A stretch of 64,000 nt of DNA from assembly GCA_039182125.1 (NCBI GenBank), contig JBCDCH010000004.1, positions 1 to 64,000 on the forward strand, read 5' to 3'. The notes under the pieces are model-generated. The model searched no databases and was not told the DNA's origin. It saw only the letters and a list, made by a program, of their open reading frames with translations. A program made the translations under genes and the position numbers. Below, in pieces: positions 9,532 to 18,086 of the stretch (the first letter of the stretch is position 1; each line of letters opens with the position of its first letter). The DNA comes from Planctomycetota bacterium (lineage in GTDB: Bacteria; Planctomycetota; Phycisphaerae; Tepidisphaerales; Tepidisphaeraceae).

Positions 9532-10782
9532 CTAGTTGCCGAAATCAAACGTCATGCGGTAACCAGCCCGCCAGACCGGCACCTGCACGTCGCAGCGGTA
9601 GCCGACGAACCGGTCCGGATCGAAGCCACGCCGGGCCGAGAGCGAGCCGATCAGTTCGGGGTAGCGATCCCAAGCGTCGATCCCCGCACGGTTAAAGCCA
9701 ACACCCAAGTGCTGCAACTGCAGCGGATGGGTCATGCGCGTCTGCCAACGTCCGCCGACATTGCTCGCGAAGTCAGGACCCCACAGGTGCAGGTCCAGGT
9801 CCGGGATGCATTGCCGTGCCAGATCCCGATGAAGAAAGACGTCCAACAGCATGCGTCGGACCGGGAAGTTCACCATCGCCCACACCTCGCTCAACTTCGA
9901 AGGCGTGTGGGCCGGATGCGCCTCGTGGCCCGCCATGGCAAACATCACGTCCGCGGGCGCCATCGAGCCATGTGCCCCGCCGCTTGTCTCGACATTCTGC
10001 AAGAGAAACCGGTCAGGCTGACGGGCACGAACCAGCGGCAGCGGTTGGCTGCTGAACTCCGGTAACAACCCTGCGGGTAGGTCAGCCTCACCCGGCACCA
10101 ACGGCGCGAAGTCGGCTTCCTCGTCATCCGTCTTGAACACGTGGAACGACAACGGCACCGCGTCAGGCCGGGCGACATGGCCGAGTAGACCATGCGCGCG
10201 GGTTTCGACCAGCCGTTCCGGGCAGTCGGGGTCTGTCTCGAAGAAATGGGTCGCTAGCCAGAGTTGGGAGTGGCGCCCGGTCAATGCCGTCGCGGCGTCG
10301 GAGAGCGCTTGGCGCTGCTGGAGAAACCACGAGTCGTCCTGGACGGCCGGGTCATGGGCGTCGGCGAGAGCGATTCGCTTGAGCAGGCGTGAGCGATTGC
10401 CGGCAAGACGGCGGGTGGTCGCGTCGTAATCCGCCACGATCTCCGCAAGCTGCGCTGCGGCCGATCGCTGCTCGGCGTCGAAGCGACTGTCCGTGCGGAT
10501 TGCCTCGGTCAGCAGCCGCAAACCCTCCACACCGGGAATCTCTCCCACGAGGGCGAGGCCGGCAAACGGCTTGTTCACCGCGGAAACCGCACGCTGACAG
10601 GTCGTCCGCTCGGTATCCAAGTAGCGGGCCAAGCCGCTGGCCGTCTGAGCCTCGACCGGCATGACCGCGAGGAGCGACCGCAAAGCCGAGTGAAGGCCTT
10701 GAAGCACCCTATCCAGTGCGTTCTGCTCGTCGGTGCTCAGCGGTGCGTGGATCGGCGGGGTCTTGGATTCGGCGGTGGCCAT
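9532..10782 (-). CDS. Hypothetical protein, no family recognised
   Basis: About 416 residues from ATG 10782, or 451 from an upstream start at 10887. I do not recognise a family. The first 100 residues read as helices with an HTH-like stretch (MPVEAQTASGLARYLDTERT, then CQRAVSAV), so a DNA-binding domain is possible. The rest is mixed, with HLWGPDF and GGRWQTRMTHPLQLQHLGVG near the end. No signal peptide or membrane helix is visible. It runs convergently into the RND pump with only 6 nt between stops. Its start faces the divergent PEP-CTERM gene at 10952. Confidence 0.65.
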   Translation of the reverse strand: MATAESKTPPIHAPLSTDEQNALDRVLQGLHSALRSLLAVMPVEAQTASGLARYLDTERTTCQRAVSAVNKPFAGLALVGEIPGVEGLRLLTEAIRTDSRFDAEQRSAAAQLAEIVADYDATTRRLAGNRSRLLKRIALADAHDPAVQDDSWFLQQRQALSDAATALTGRHSQLWLATHFFETDPDCPERLVETRAHGLLGHVARPDAVPLSFHVFKTDDEEADFAPLVPGEADLPAGLLPEFSSQPLPLVRARQPDRFLLQNVETSGGAHGSMAPADVMFAMAGHEAHPAHTPSKLSEVWAMVNFPVRRMLLDVFLHRDLARQCIPDLDLHLWGPDFASNVGGRWQTRMTHPLQLQHLGVGFNRAGIDAWDRYPELIGSLSARRGFDPDRFVGYRCDVQVPVWRAGYRMTFDFGN

Positions 10783-10880
10783 GATCGGCCCTGAAGGTCG
10801 CCGAAGTCGCCGCCGATTGCCACGTTCGGCCCGGTTGCGGACGTCGGCGTGGGCGTTGCCGCGGGGGCTGGAAGAAGGTG

Positions 10881-10922
10881 TTGACACGACCGCAGCATAT
10901 GCTTAGGTTGTGCTCAGCACAA
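10881..10922 (+). promoter_or_regulatory. Candidate promoter with overlapping palindromic operator
   Basis: TTGACA at 10881-10886 is a consensus -35 box. At 17-nt spacing the hexamer 10904-10909 (TAGGTT) is a weak -10. A perfect 15-bp palindrome TTGTGCTCAGCACAA at 10908-10922 covers the expected start point, 29 nt before the PEP-CTERM gene's ATG. A repressor site is the simplest reading, but it is not proven; the weak -10 is the main doubt. Confidence 0.4.
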
Positions 10923-10951
10923 TCTCATTCCTTTTCAGCACAAGGCCTCCA

Positions 10952-11653
10952 ATGCACCCGATCAACTCAAAACTCGCCATCTTCGCCGGCCTGTCCCTCT
11001 CGCTCATCGCCGTCCCGGCCACGCTCGGCCAAGTCACCACCTTCGACGACGGCACCGACGGCTGGAGCGTCAGCGGCCGCAACAACGTCAGCCTCACTGG
11101 CGGCAACCCCGGCGCGAACCTCGATGTCGAGGTCAACGATGTCTTCGGCGCGACCATACGCAACGACGACGGCCTGCTCCCGGACTTCAGCGGGCCGCTC
11201 ACGCTCACCGTCGACATCAACGTCGACTCCATCGACTTTTTCGGCACACCGGTCGCACGCGACCTGGTGGTCGACATCCGTGATTTCAGCGACGAAGGCT
11301 TCGCCAGCGTCTTCTACAACCTGGGCCTGCTGCAGGCCGCGGGCCAGGGCTGGCAGACTTACGCGATCACGATCGACGATCCGACGGCGACCGAGCTGCC
11401 GCGCGGATGGGCGGGCGCGGGTGCCGAGGATCCGGACACGTTCGAGCCGCTGTTGCCCGAAGGGCGGACGTTCGCGGACGTGCTGGCCGGGGCGGACGAG
11501 GTCGTGTTCACGACCTTCGTGCCCGGGTTCTTGTACGGCTTCACAAACTTCGACCTGCAAGTCGACAACGTCGGCTTCGTCGCGATCCCGGAGCCGACGT
11601 CGCTGAGTCTGCTTGCCTTGGGTGGCCTCGCCCTGCGTCGGCGGCGGCGGTAA
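10952..11653 (+). CDS. PEP-CTERM secreted protein
   Basis: A 233-residue exported protein. The signal peptide is MHPINSKLAIFAGLSLSLIA, cleaved near TLGQ. The body is beta-rich: FDDGTDGWSVSGRNN near the start resembles jelly-roll/carbohydrate-binding-like 'DGT-GW' modules, and no catalytic motif is visible. The C-terminus is IPEPTSLSLLALGGLALRRRRR, the PEP motif, helix and arginine tail recognised by exosortase. An upstream ATG at 10910 is in frame but overlaps the candidate operator, and it would put STRPP ahead of the signal. The protein is probably surface- or matrix-associated. Confidence 0.85.
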   Translation: MHPINSKLAIFAGLSLSLIAVPATLGQVTTFDDGTDGWSVSGRNNVSLTGGNPGANLDVEVNDVFGATIRNDDGLLPDFSGPLTLTVDINVDSIDFFGTPVARDLVVDIRDFSDEGFASVFYNLGLLQAAGQGWQTYAITIDDPTATELPRGWAGAGAEDPDTFEPLLPEGRTFADVLAGADEVVFTTFVPGFLYGFTNFDLQVDNVGFVAIPEPTSLSLLALGGLALRRRRR

Positions 11654-11659
11654 ATCCGC

Positions 11660-12445
11660 TTACCAATCGAACTCGTCCGCCTTCTGCAGGAACGCGAAGA
11701 GCAGCATCGCTTCGGCCTCGCGGTGAATGCCGCGCAGGCTGAACAGCTGCATGAACCACGTGCGGTCGGCCTCGGTCGGCTCGGCGGGGAGTTCCGACCC
11801 TTCGCCCAGGAGGGTGTCGACATCGACGCCCATGAGTTGGTCGGTGAGGTAGAGAATGTCGAATTCGCCGACGGTGAGGGTCGTGAGCACATGAACTTTG
11901 TGTTCTTGAACGACCGGACGCAACTGCTGATCGGCGAGCTTGCCGTCGATCGCATCGAGCGCATCGAGATAGGCCAGCGTGTCGTCATCACCCTTCCACT
12001 CCTTGGCGGAGCGTTCCTCTTCGCGGAAATGACCGAGCGCGGCGTCGAAGTGGGCTTGGTACCGTTCGTAAAACGTGTCGACCTCGTCCCCGCGTAGCCA
12101 ACGACCGATGAGCATCTCGCCGACGCCTTGCCGCGTGTGATAGTCGTCGGTGGAGATGCTCTGGGTGTCGGGAATAGCCAAAAGCCGGGCGGCGTCCGCC
12201 ACATGCGTCGGCGTGACCAACGGCCCAAGCTTGGGGTCCTGGCCCTTGTGCATTTTGCCGATGGCTTGCTGAACTTCCTTGAGCACGGCGTCCGCACCGG
12301 GCAACACGTCGGCATCGAACTTACGCGGCGCCTCGAACACGGCCGCCAACTCGGCGTGGATGCGAAACTCCTCGGCCTTCTCCGCCGCCCGCTGCTTCGG
12401 ATCAATCGCCGCCTCGCTGGAACGCTCGTCGGGTTCTTCGTACAT
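11660..12445 (-). CDS. Hypothetical cytoplasmic protein, no family recognised
   Basis: 261 residues, highly charged (Asp, Glu, Arg), with no signal peptide or membrane segment. I see no recognisable motif; the text is mainly helical (HAELAAVFEAPRKFDAD, KMHKGQDPKLGPLVTPTH). Codon use matches its neighbours, and the frame is open over its full length, which supports a real gene. It runs convergently into the PEP-CTERM gene with 6 nt between stops. The next gene upstream is divergent. Confidence 0.65.
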   Translation of the reverse strand: MYEEPDERSSEAAIDPKQRAAEKAEEFRIHAELAAVFEAPRKFDADVLPGADAVLKEVQQAIGKMHKGQDPKLGPLVTPTHVADAARLLAIPDTQSISTDDYHTRQGVGEMLIGRWLRGDEVDTFYERYQAHFDAALGHFREEERSAKEWKGDDDTLAYLDALDAIDGKLADQQLRPVVQEHKVHVLTTLTVGEFDILYLTDQLMGVDVDTLLGEGSELPAEPTEADRTWFMQLFSLRGIHREAEAMLLFAFLQKADEFDW

Positions 12446-12584
12446 ACCGGGTCAACGTAGTGAGTGGTCGATTTACTGTCGTGTCAGGCCGGGTTGATAT
12501 CCCATTTTGCTTAGGCACCGTCGGCCAACTGCGGGCATATTAAGCTACACGAGGACGGGTCAGTTGGTTCAACGAGGCAAATGC

Positions 12585-13676
12585 ATGAAAAACGTTCGTA
12601 CACGCATCGCCGCCGGCGTCATCGTCGGCGGGCTGGGGATCGTGCCCATGGCAGCGGCCCAGTCGTTCGAGATTACGCCGCTTGTCACACTGGAAGAAGC
12701 CAAGGGCGGCGTCGATGACCCGCTGCTGCTCAGCGGGTTCGGACAGCTCGACGGGATGCTCTACGCCAACCTCAATGCATCGATCATCGGCGAGGGCCGT
12801 ATCACCGCCGGCATGCCCGGTACCACGTTCACCACGGAGATCGGACCGACCGACTTCACCGACGCCGGGCTCGAGGAAACCGGCTTCTTCGTCAACGCGC
12901 CGCTGAGCAACGTGGGCGATCGGTTCGCCTTCGGTGGTTCGCTCCAGAACCTTGTCGCGAGTTTCAGCCCGGCAACCGGCGTGAGCTTGCTCGCCAGCGA
13001 AGAGGAGATCGGCACGTTCACGGGCGCGACTTCGGCCATCGGCCTGCCCACCGCCAACCTCAGCGGCGCTCAGGCCGGCGTCGGCGACGAACTTTTCTTC
13101 TTCGACGGATCCAGCGACAGCCTCCTCGCGGTCGACTTGTCCGGCAATCTGCGGACCGTGTTCAGTGACGACGATCTCGCTGGGAGTGTCGTCGGTGCCG
13201 ACGACATCGACCGCCTGCATGTCGTGGGCGACGATTTGATCTTCGGCTCCGGCAACGGCGAGGGCGTGTATCGCGTTCCGCTCAGCGACCTGACGCCGGG
13301 TGCGATCGTGCAGATTCTCGATGCCGACGACTTTGAAGCCGTGTTCGGCGATGACGATGACAACGTCGGCTTCCTCGCACTCACCCTCGGCAACGACGGG
13401 CTGGTCTACACGTACGAGTCCGACGCCGACAGCATCTTCCGGTTCGACGCCGACAACCCCGCGGCGACGCTGGAACTTGTGCTCAGCGACACCGAACTCG
13501 CCGACGGGTCGGCCGGCACCGATGCGGTCACAGGGCTCATCCCTTCCGGCGATTCCGTGGCCTACTTCACCGTCAACGGCACCCAAGGCCTGTTCCAGAT
13601 CACCGAAGTGCCCGAACCGACGACGCTGGCGTGGCTGGCACTGGCCGGATTCGGGTTGCGCCGCCGACGCGCGTGA
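12585..13676 (+). CDS. PEP-CTERM secreted protein, likely beta-propeller-like
   Basis: A 363-residue exported protein. ATG 12585 has GAGG 7 nt upstream and opens a signal peptide (MKNVRTRIAAGVIVGGLGIV, cleaved near AAAQS). The body has repeated units of roughly 45 residues with D/N-G turns (for example VGDELFFFDGSSDSLLAVDL and SGNLRTVFSDDDLAG), which suggests a propeller of blade repeats. The end is VPEPTTLAWLALAGFGLRRRRA, a standard PEP-CTERM tail. Function is unknown. The upstream in-frame ATG at 12507 would add a non-signal leader. Confidence 0.83.
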   Translation: MKNVRTRIAAGVIVGGLGIVPMAAAQSFEITPLVTLEEAKGGVDDPLLLSGFGQLDGMLYANLNASIIGEGRITAGMPGTTFTTEIGPTDFTDAGLEETGFFVNAPLSNVGDRFAFGGSLQNLVASFSPATGVSLLASEEEIGTFTGATSAIGLPTANLSGAQAGVGDELFFFDGSSDSLLAVDLSGNLRTVFSDDDLAGSVVGADDIDRLHVVGDDLIFGSGNGEGVYRVPLSDLTPGAIVQILDADDFEAVFGDDDDNVGFLALTLGNDGLVYTYESDADSIFRFDADNPAATLELVLSDTELADGSAGTDAVTGLIPSGDSVAYFTVNGTQGLFQITEVPEPTTLAWLALAGFGLRRRRA

Positions 13677-13704
13677 CGCACCTCGGCACCGCTACGCTTG
13701 CTGC

Positions 13705-14808
13705 ATGACCGCGACGCTGCTTGCCGGGATTCCCGCGACGAACATGGCGCTGTACCACCGGTGTCGGTTCGTCGCCGGCGACCCGGCGGCGTGGGTGAAG
13801 CTGCCGGGCGAAACGGTGTTCATCTGCCGGAACATCGAAGTGGACCGTGCCCGCAAATCAACCAATGCCGACCGTGTGATTGCGCCTGCGGATGTGGTGG
13901 ATGACCCCAGCGGCGAGCGGGACGTGATGACGGCCCAGGCCGTGGTCGCGCTGTTGCGGGACGCGAACGTTGGCAACGTCGTCGGCGATCGTTCGCTGGG
14001 TCTGGTCTATGTCGACGTGCTGCGCGAGGCGGGCATCGAAGTCCGGCTCGACCGCGATCTCGGTGTCGCCGACCGGCGGAGCAAGGATGCCGACGAACTA
14101 ACTCACCTGCGGCACTGCCAATCGATCACGGAGCGAGCGATGCGAACCGCGTGCGAACACATCGCCCGCGCCGACGCGGACACTGGTGGGCACTTGCACC
14201 ATGACGGCACGCCGGTCACCAGCGACTCGGTGCGGGCGTTGATCGAGCTGCTTCTGATCGACCACGGCATGGCCAGCGAGCACGGCACGATCGTCGCGGG
14301 CCTACCCCACTGTGCCGACTGTCACGACCGCGGCGAGGGGCCGTTGCGGACGGGCGAGCCGGTGATCATCGACATCTTCCCACGCGACCGGCGGTCGCTG
14401 TACTGGGGGGATTGCACGCGGACCGTGGTTCACGGGACGCCAACGCCGGAGCTTGCGGCGATGCACGCGGCGGTGGTCGAGTCGAAGGCCGCGGCGATCG
14501 CGACAATCCAGGCCGGCGTCACCGGGGCCGAGGTGCACGCCGCCGCACAGGGCGTCATCCATGCCCACGGCTTCGACGACATGGTCCACGGCACGGGTCA
14601 CGGCGTCGGTTTAGACGTCCACGAAGCCCCCCTGCTCGATGCCAAGGGCGGCCCGCTCGTCGCCGGGGACGTCCTCACCATCGAACCGGGCCTTTACCAC
14701 GAACAACACGGCGGCGTCCGCGTCGAAGACATGGTCGTGGTCACCGACACCGGGCACGACAACTTCAACACATTGCCCGAATCCCTTGCCTGGAAAAACG
14801 CGTTATGA
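13705..14808 (+). CDS. M24 family metallopeptidase (Xaa-Pro aminopeptidase-like)
   Basis: A 367-residue creatinase/aminopeptidase-fold enzyme. An N-terminal creatinase-like domain (about 1-130) precedes the pita-bread domain. The metal ligands are visible: two Asp in VIIDIFPRDRRSLYWGDCTR, His in HGTGHGVGLDVHE, Glu in LTIEPGLYH and Glu in GGVRVEDMVVV. It would remove residues ahead of proline from peptides in the cytoplasm. The ATG at 13705 was chosen because the upstream part of the frame lies within the preceding gene. It is followed by an ATGA overlap with the next gene. Confidence 0.9.
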   Translation: MTATLLAGIPATNMALYHRCRFVAGDPAAWVKLPGETVFICRNIEVDRARKSTNADRVIAPADVVDDPSGERDVMTAQAVVALLRDANVGNVVGDRSLGLVYVDVLREAGIEVRLDRDLGVADRRSKDADELTHLRHCQSITERAMRTACEHIARADADTGGHLHHDGTPVTSDSVRALIELLLIDHGMASEHGTIVAGLPHCADCHDRGEGPLRTGEPVIIDIFPRDRRSLYWGDCTRTVVHGTPTPELAAMHAAVVESKAAAIATIQAGVTGAEVHAAAQGVIHAHGFDDMVHGTGHGVGLDVHEAPLLDAKGGPLVAGDVLTIEPGLYHEQHGGVRVEDMVVVTDTGHDNFNTLPESLAWKNAL

Positions 14809-15755
14809 TTCACCCCATGCGTCACCTGCTTCTCTTAACCGTACTGCTCTCGCCGCTGCTGGTCGCCGCGCAGGCGTCGGCCCAGTACACGCTCTTCGTC
14901 GCCCGGTACGACGACGCGAGCCATGTGCGCATCGCCAAGGCCGTGCGGGATCAACTGATCGCGGGCACCGAACTCAAGGACTGGTACATCCTCCACAAGT
15001 CCGGCGAGTCGCTGCTGTACCACGGCCGATACGAATCTCAAGCGGACGCCAACACCGACCGTGACGCCATCGGCCGGCTCGTGAACAAGCTCGGCGACCC
15101 GCTGTTCCCGCGAGTGCTGCTTGTCTCGGCCGACGAGCCGGATCCCGAAGCGCCGCCGCAGTGGAACATCGTCAACACCAACGCGAAATGGACGCTGGTC
15201 ATCGCCGACTACACCGGCGACGCACAGCGTAAACAAGCTGCCGTCGAGTCGGTCCGGGCGGCACGCGAGATGGGCATTGAGGCCTATTACTTCCACGGCC
15301 CGACCACCAGCAGCGTGCTCATTGGCGCTTGGCCGATCAACGCGCTTCGGGCCCAGGAGGTCGGCAACCCGGAGGACTTTGCCCGCACCGGCGACCGCAC
15401 GCTGGTCGTCTCGAGCCTCCGCTTGCCGACCTCGGTTCGCCGCGCGGCGGAACAGCTCGATGACGGCCGCGTCGAGATCCTCGAACCGAAGATCGAAATC
15501 ACCGACGCGTCGATGGCCCGCGCCATGCAGGAGTATCCCGAGTACGCGCTCAACGGCGAGTTGGTCGTCGAAGTCATGGCCGAGAACGGCAGGAAAGTCC
15601 GCGCGGTCAAGCCGTCGTTCATCGCCGACATCGACCAAATCCGTGGCATCGTCGGTGCTGACGATCAGGCCCCCGTCCCGACCGCGCCGGAGCAGCCGCT
15701 TTTGATCCGGCCCGAGGACCGCCGAGGTAACAACCCGTTGCAGGGGCTCGAGTGA
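14805..15755 (+). CDS. Secreted protein, no family recognised
   Basis: 316 residues, starting at the ATGA overlap (14805) or 12 nt later at 14817. The signal peptide is MRHLLLLTVLLSPLLVAAQA, ending at SAQ. Two similar units follow: YTLFVARYDDASHVRIAKAV at the start and WTLVIADYTGDAQRKQAAVE near residue 130. They resemble SPOR-like alpha/beta repeats, as does the later segment ending SSVLIGAWPINAL. The C-terminus is proline-rich (APVPTAPEQPLLIRPEDRRG). It overlaps both the M24 peptidase and rdgB genes, so the three are co-translated. The role is unknown; a periplasmic location is inferred. Confidence 0.75.
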   Translation: MIHPMRHLLLLTVLLSPLLVAAQASAQYTLFVARYDDASHVRIAKAVRDQLIAGTELKDWYILHKSGESLLYHGRYESQADANTDRDAIGRLVNKLGDPLFPRVLLVSADEPDPEAPPQWNIVNTNAKWTLVIADYTGDAQRKQAAVESVRAAREMGIEAYYFHGPTTSSVLIGAWPINALRAQEVGNPEDFARTGDRTLVVSSLRLPTSVRRAAEQLDDGRVEILEPKIEITDASMARAMQEYPEYALNGELVVEVMAENGRKVRAVKPSFIADIDQIRGIVGADDQAPVPTAPEQPLLIRPEDRRGNNPLQGLE

Positions 15756-16348
15756 ACACACCCCTTTTGATCGCAACGAAGAATGCCGGCAAGGCTGCGG
15801 AACTCGCGGGGATGTTCGACGGGCTCGGCGTTTCGTGCGAGCCGTTGCCGGCCGATGCCCCCGACGTCGAGGAGACCGCCACGACCTTCCGGGCCAACGC
15901 CCTGCTCAAGGCCACCGCGTACGCCAGGCACTTTGGTACCGCATGCCTCGCCGACGACTCCGGTTTGCAGGTCGCCGCACTCGACGACGCGCCGGGCATC
16001 TACTCCGCCCGGTTCGCCGCCATGCACGATGCCGGGGAGGGTGACGCGGCGAACAACACGCTGCTGCTCGAGAAACTTGCCGATGCCGACGACCGCAGGG
16101 CGCGGTTCGTGTGCGTGTTGGCACTGTGCGATGTGAAGGGCCGACCGATCTTCACGACCGAGGGGCACGTCTCGGGCACGATCGTCCGCGAACCTCGTGG
16201 CGATAGCGGCTTCGGCTACGACCCGCTGTTCGAACACGCCGGCAAGACCATGGCCGAGCGTACCGCAGAGGAAAAAGCGGCGCTGAGCCATCGCGGTGTC
16301 GCGGCGAAACGGCTGTCCGACCTGCTCGCGACGTTTCCGCTGTCATAG
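15752..16348 (+). CDS. rdgB: XTP/dITP diphosphatase (HAM1/RdgB family)
   Basis: 198 residues, the usual family length. Signature motifs: ATKNAGKAAELAGMF at the N-terminus, TACLADDSGLQVAAL, ARFVCVLALCDVKG, GDSGFGYDPLFEHAG and SHRGVAAKRL. It hydrolyses non-canonical purine triphosphates such as ITP, dITP and XTP, keeping them out of DNA and RNA. The GTG start overlaps the previous stop (GTGA). A universal stress protein gene follows 17 nt later on the same strand. Confidence 0.94.
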   Translation: MNTPLLIATKNAGKAAELAGMFDGLGVSCEPLPADAPDVEETATTFRANALLKATAYARHFGTACLADDSGLQVAALDDAPGIYSARFAAMHDAGEGDAANNTLLLEKLADADDRRARFVCVLALCDVKGRPIFTTEGHVSGTIVREPRGDSGFGYDPLFEHAGKTMAERTAEEKAALSHRGVAAKRLSDLLATFPLS

Positions 16349-16365
16349 CCGCGTAGCATGCGACG

Positions 16366-16779
16366 ATGAGTCGTATCCTCGTGGCAGTCAGCAGCCCGCT
16401 CGCATCGCGGCGGTTGGGGGAAGCGGTCGCAGACCTCGCGCACCGGCTCTCGGCCGAGGTGCTCGTCGTCCACGTCTCGCGACCTACCGGCCAATCCGAC
16501 AACACCAGCGCCGGCGAGAAGGCCGAGGAATCAATCCGCACCCTCGCCGACCACATCCGCGTGCGTGACGTTGCGGTGCAAACGCTGCTGCTGTTTGCCG
16601 ATGATGTGCCGCGGGCGATTCTCAACACCGCACGCGACGGCAACTGCACGTTGATCGCGTTGGGCCTCTCGGGTCGCGGCATGCTCAGCAGGCTGATCGC
16701 CGGCAACGTGCCGGTCGAGCTGCTGCGCAGCACCGACCTGCCGGTGATCATGTTCCCCGCCGATGCACCGAAGGTGTGA
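16366..16779 (+). CDS. Universal stress protein (UspA family)
   Basis: 137 residues, a single Usp domain. It starts with ILVAVSSPLASRRL and ends in the nucleotide-binding pattern GLSGRGMLSRLIAGNVPVEL (G-x2-G-x9-G with a following N), so ATP-binding is likely, then LPVIMFP. The strand order beta-alpha-beta fits the family. Such proteins act in stress survival by poorly defined means. It is the last gene of the run starting at 13705, and it converges on the ABC ATPase gene with 3 nt between stops. Confidence 0.88.
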   Translation: MSRILVAVSSPLASRRLGEAVADLAHRLSAEVLVVHVSRPTGQSDNTSAGEKAEESIRTLADHIRVRDVAVQTLLLFADDVPRAILNTARDGNCTLIALGLSGRGMLSRLIAGNVPVELLRSTDLPVIMFPADAPKV

Positions 16780-16782
16780 GGC

Positions 16783-18063
16783 TCACTCCCACGAACTGGC
16801 GAGCACGACCGAACTCTGCTTGCTGCTGGGCACCTTCCCGGTCCCGAGCACGTCGCGGAATGTCACGCTGATCTCGGCGGCACGCTCGACGCGTTCGAGT
16901 TCCTTGAAGCCATCGGCGCAAACGAGCTGCAGGTGGTAGTCGCCCGGCGCGAGGGGCAAGCTCGGGACATGGCACGTCAGCGTCTTGGCGTCGGCACCCT
17001 TGAAGACGATGCCGCTGTGGTACTCGCTGTGAAAGAGCGCAACGCGTTGGTTACGTTCATTGCAGACGGCGAGCGCGGCGGTGAGGTTGCCGCTGTCGTT
17101 GAAGTCGCGCATGTCGATCTCGAACCTCACCGGAGCACCGACGGGGACGACGGTCGTGCGGTTGGCCTCGTCGCCCGCACCAACGAACATGCGGAGGTCG
17201 GTGAAGATCGGCGGACGGGGTTTGTCCTGCGTGCGTGGCCGTTCGATCAACGGCAGCCCGTTGCCCCCGCCCCCACCACCGCCGAGGTAGCGCTCGATGC
17301 CGACCTCGGTCGGGAGCTTCTCGCTGACACGTCCGCCGTCGACGATGATCACACTGCTGCACAGCGACGCCACGGCGTCCATCTGGTGGCTCACGAACAG
17401 GATCGTCCGCCCACCGCCTGTCGAGTCGGTGCCGTGGACGACGTCATTCATCTTGCCCAGGCACTTCTTCTGGAACGCCGCATCGCCGACCGCGAGCACC
17501 TCGTCGACGATCATGATCTGCGGATCAAGGTGCGATGCGACGGCGAAGGCGAGGCGGACGTACATGCCCGAGCTGTAGCGTTTGACCGGCGTGTCGAGGA
17601 ACTTGCCGACCTCGCTGAACTCGACGATCTGGTCGAACTTCTCGTTGATCTCCCGGCGTTTCATGCCGAGGATCGCGCCGTTGAGGTAGACGTTCTCCCG
17701 GCCGGTGAGCTCGGGGTGAAAGCCGGTGCCGACTTCGAGCAGCGACGAGACGCGACCCCGCATGGTCGCTCGGCCGTGCGTCGGCTCGGTGATGCGGGAC
17801 AGCACCTTCAACAGCGTCGACTTGCCGGCACCGTTGCGGCCGATGAGCCCGACGACCTCGCCTTCGCCGACCTCGAACGAGACGTCCCGCAGCGCCCAGT
17901 GCGTGTCCTCGGCCTCCCAGTTCTCACTGAACCGCCGCAGTCGTTTGCCCGGCTCCTTGAGCAGCGATGCGAGGTTGTCCTTGAACGTTCCGGTCGTCTG
18001 CTCCTTGAGTCCGATCCGGTACGCCTTGGACAAACCTTCGACTGTGATGGCTGGCTGAGACAT
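16783..18063 (-). CDS. Polysaccharide-exporter ABC ATPase (Wzt-like, with C-terminal binding domain)
   Basis: 426 residues. The ATPase domain spans about 1-260: Walker A GRNGAGKS at 75-82, signature KRYSSGMYVRLAFA, Walker B IMIVDEVLAVGD, and switch HQMD in FVSHQMDAVASL. From about 280 a beta-sandwich domain follows (PVRFEIDMRDFNDSGNLTAA), as in Wzt ATPases, where it reads the end of the polysaccharide chain. It energises export of a surface glycan by the permease encoded just upstream. ATG at 18063; frame text further upstream is a shadow of that permease. No glycosyltransferase cluster adjoins it, so the exported substrate is unknown. Confidence 0.9.
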   Translation of the reverse strand: MSQPAITVEGLSKAYRIGLKEQTTGTFKDNLASLLKEPGKRLRRFSENWEAEDTHWALRDVSFEVGEGEVVGLIGRNGAGKSTLLKVLSRITEPTHGRATMRGRVSSLLEVGTGFHPELTGRENVYLNGAILGMKRREINEKFDQIVEFSEVGKFLDTPVKRYSSGMYVRLAFAVASHLDPQIMIVDEVLAVGDAAFQKKCLGKMNDVVHGTDSTGGGRTILFVSHQMDAVASLCSSVIIVDGGRVSEKLPTEVGIERYLGGGGGGGNGLPLIERPRTQDKPRPPIFTDLRMFVGAGDEANRTTVVPVGAPVRFEIDMRDFNDSGNLTAALAVCNERNQRVALFHSEYHSGIVFKGADAKTLTCHVPSLPLAPGDYHLQLVCADGFKELERVERAAEISVTFRDVLGTGKVPSSKQSSVVLASSWE

Positions 18064-18086
18064 GGGCTTTGGCCAAAGGCTTGGGT

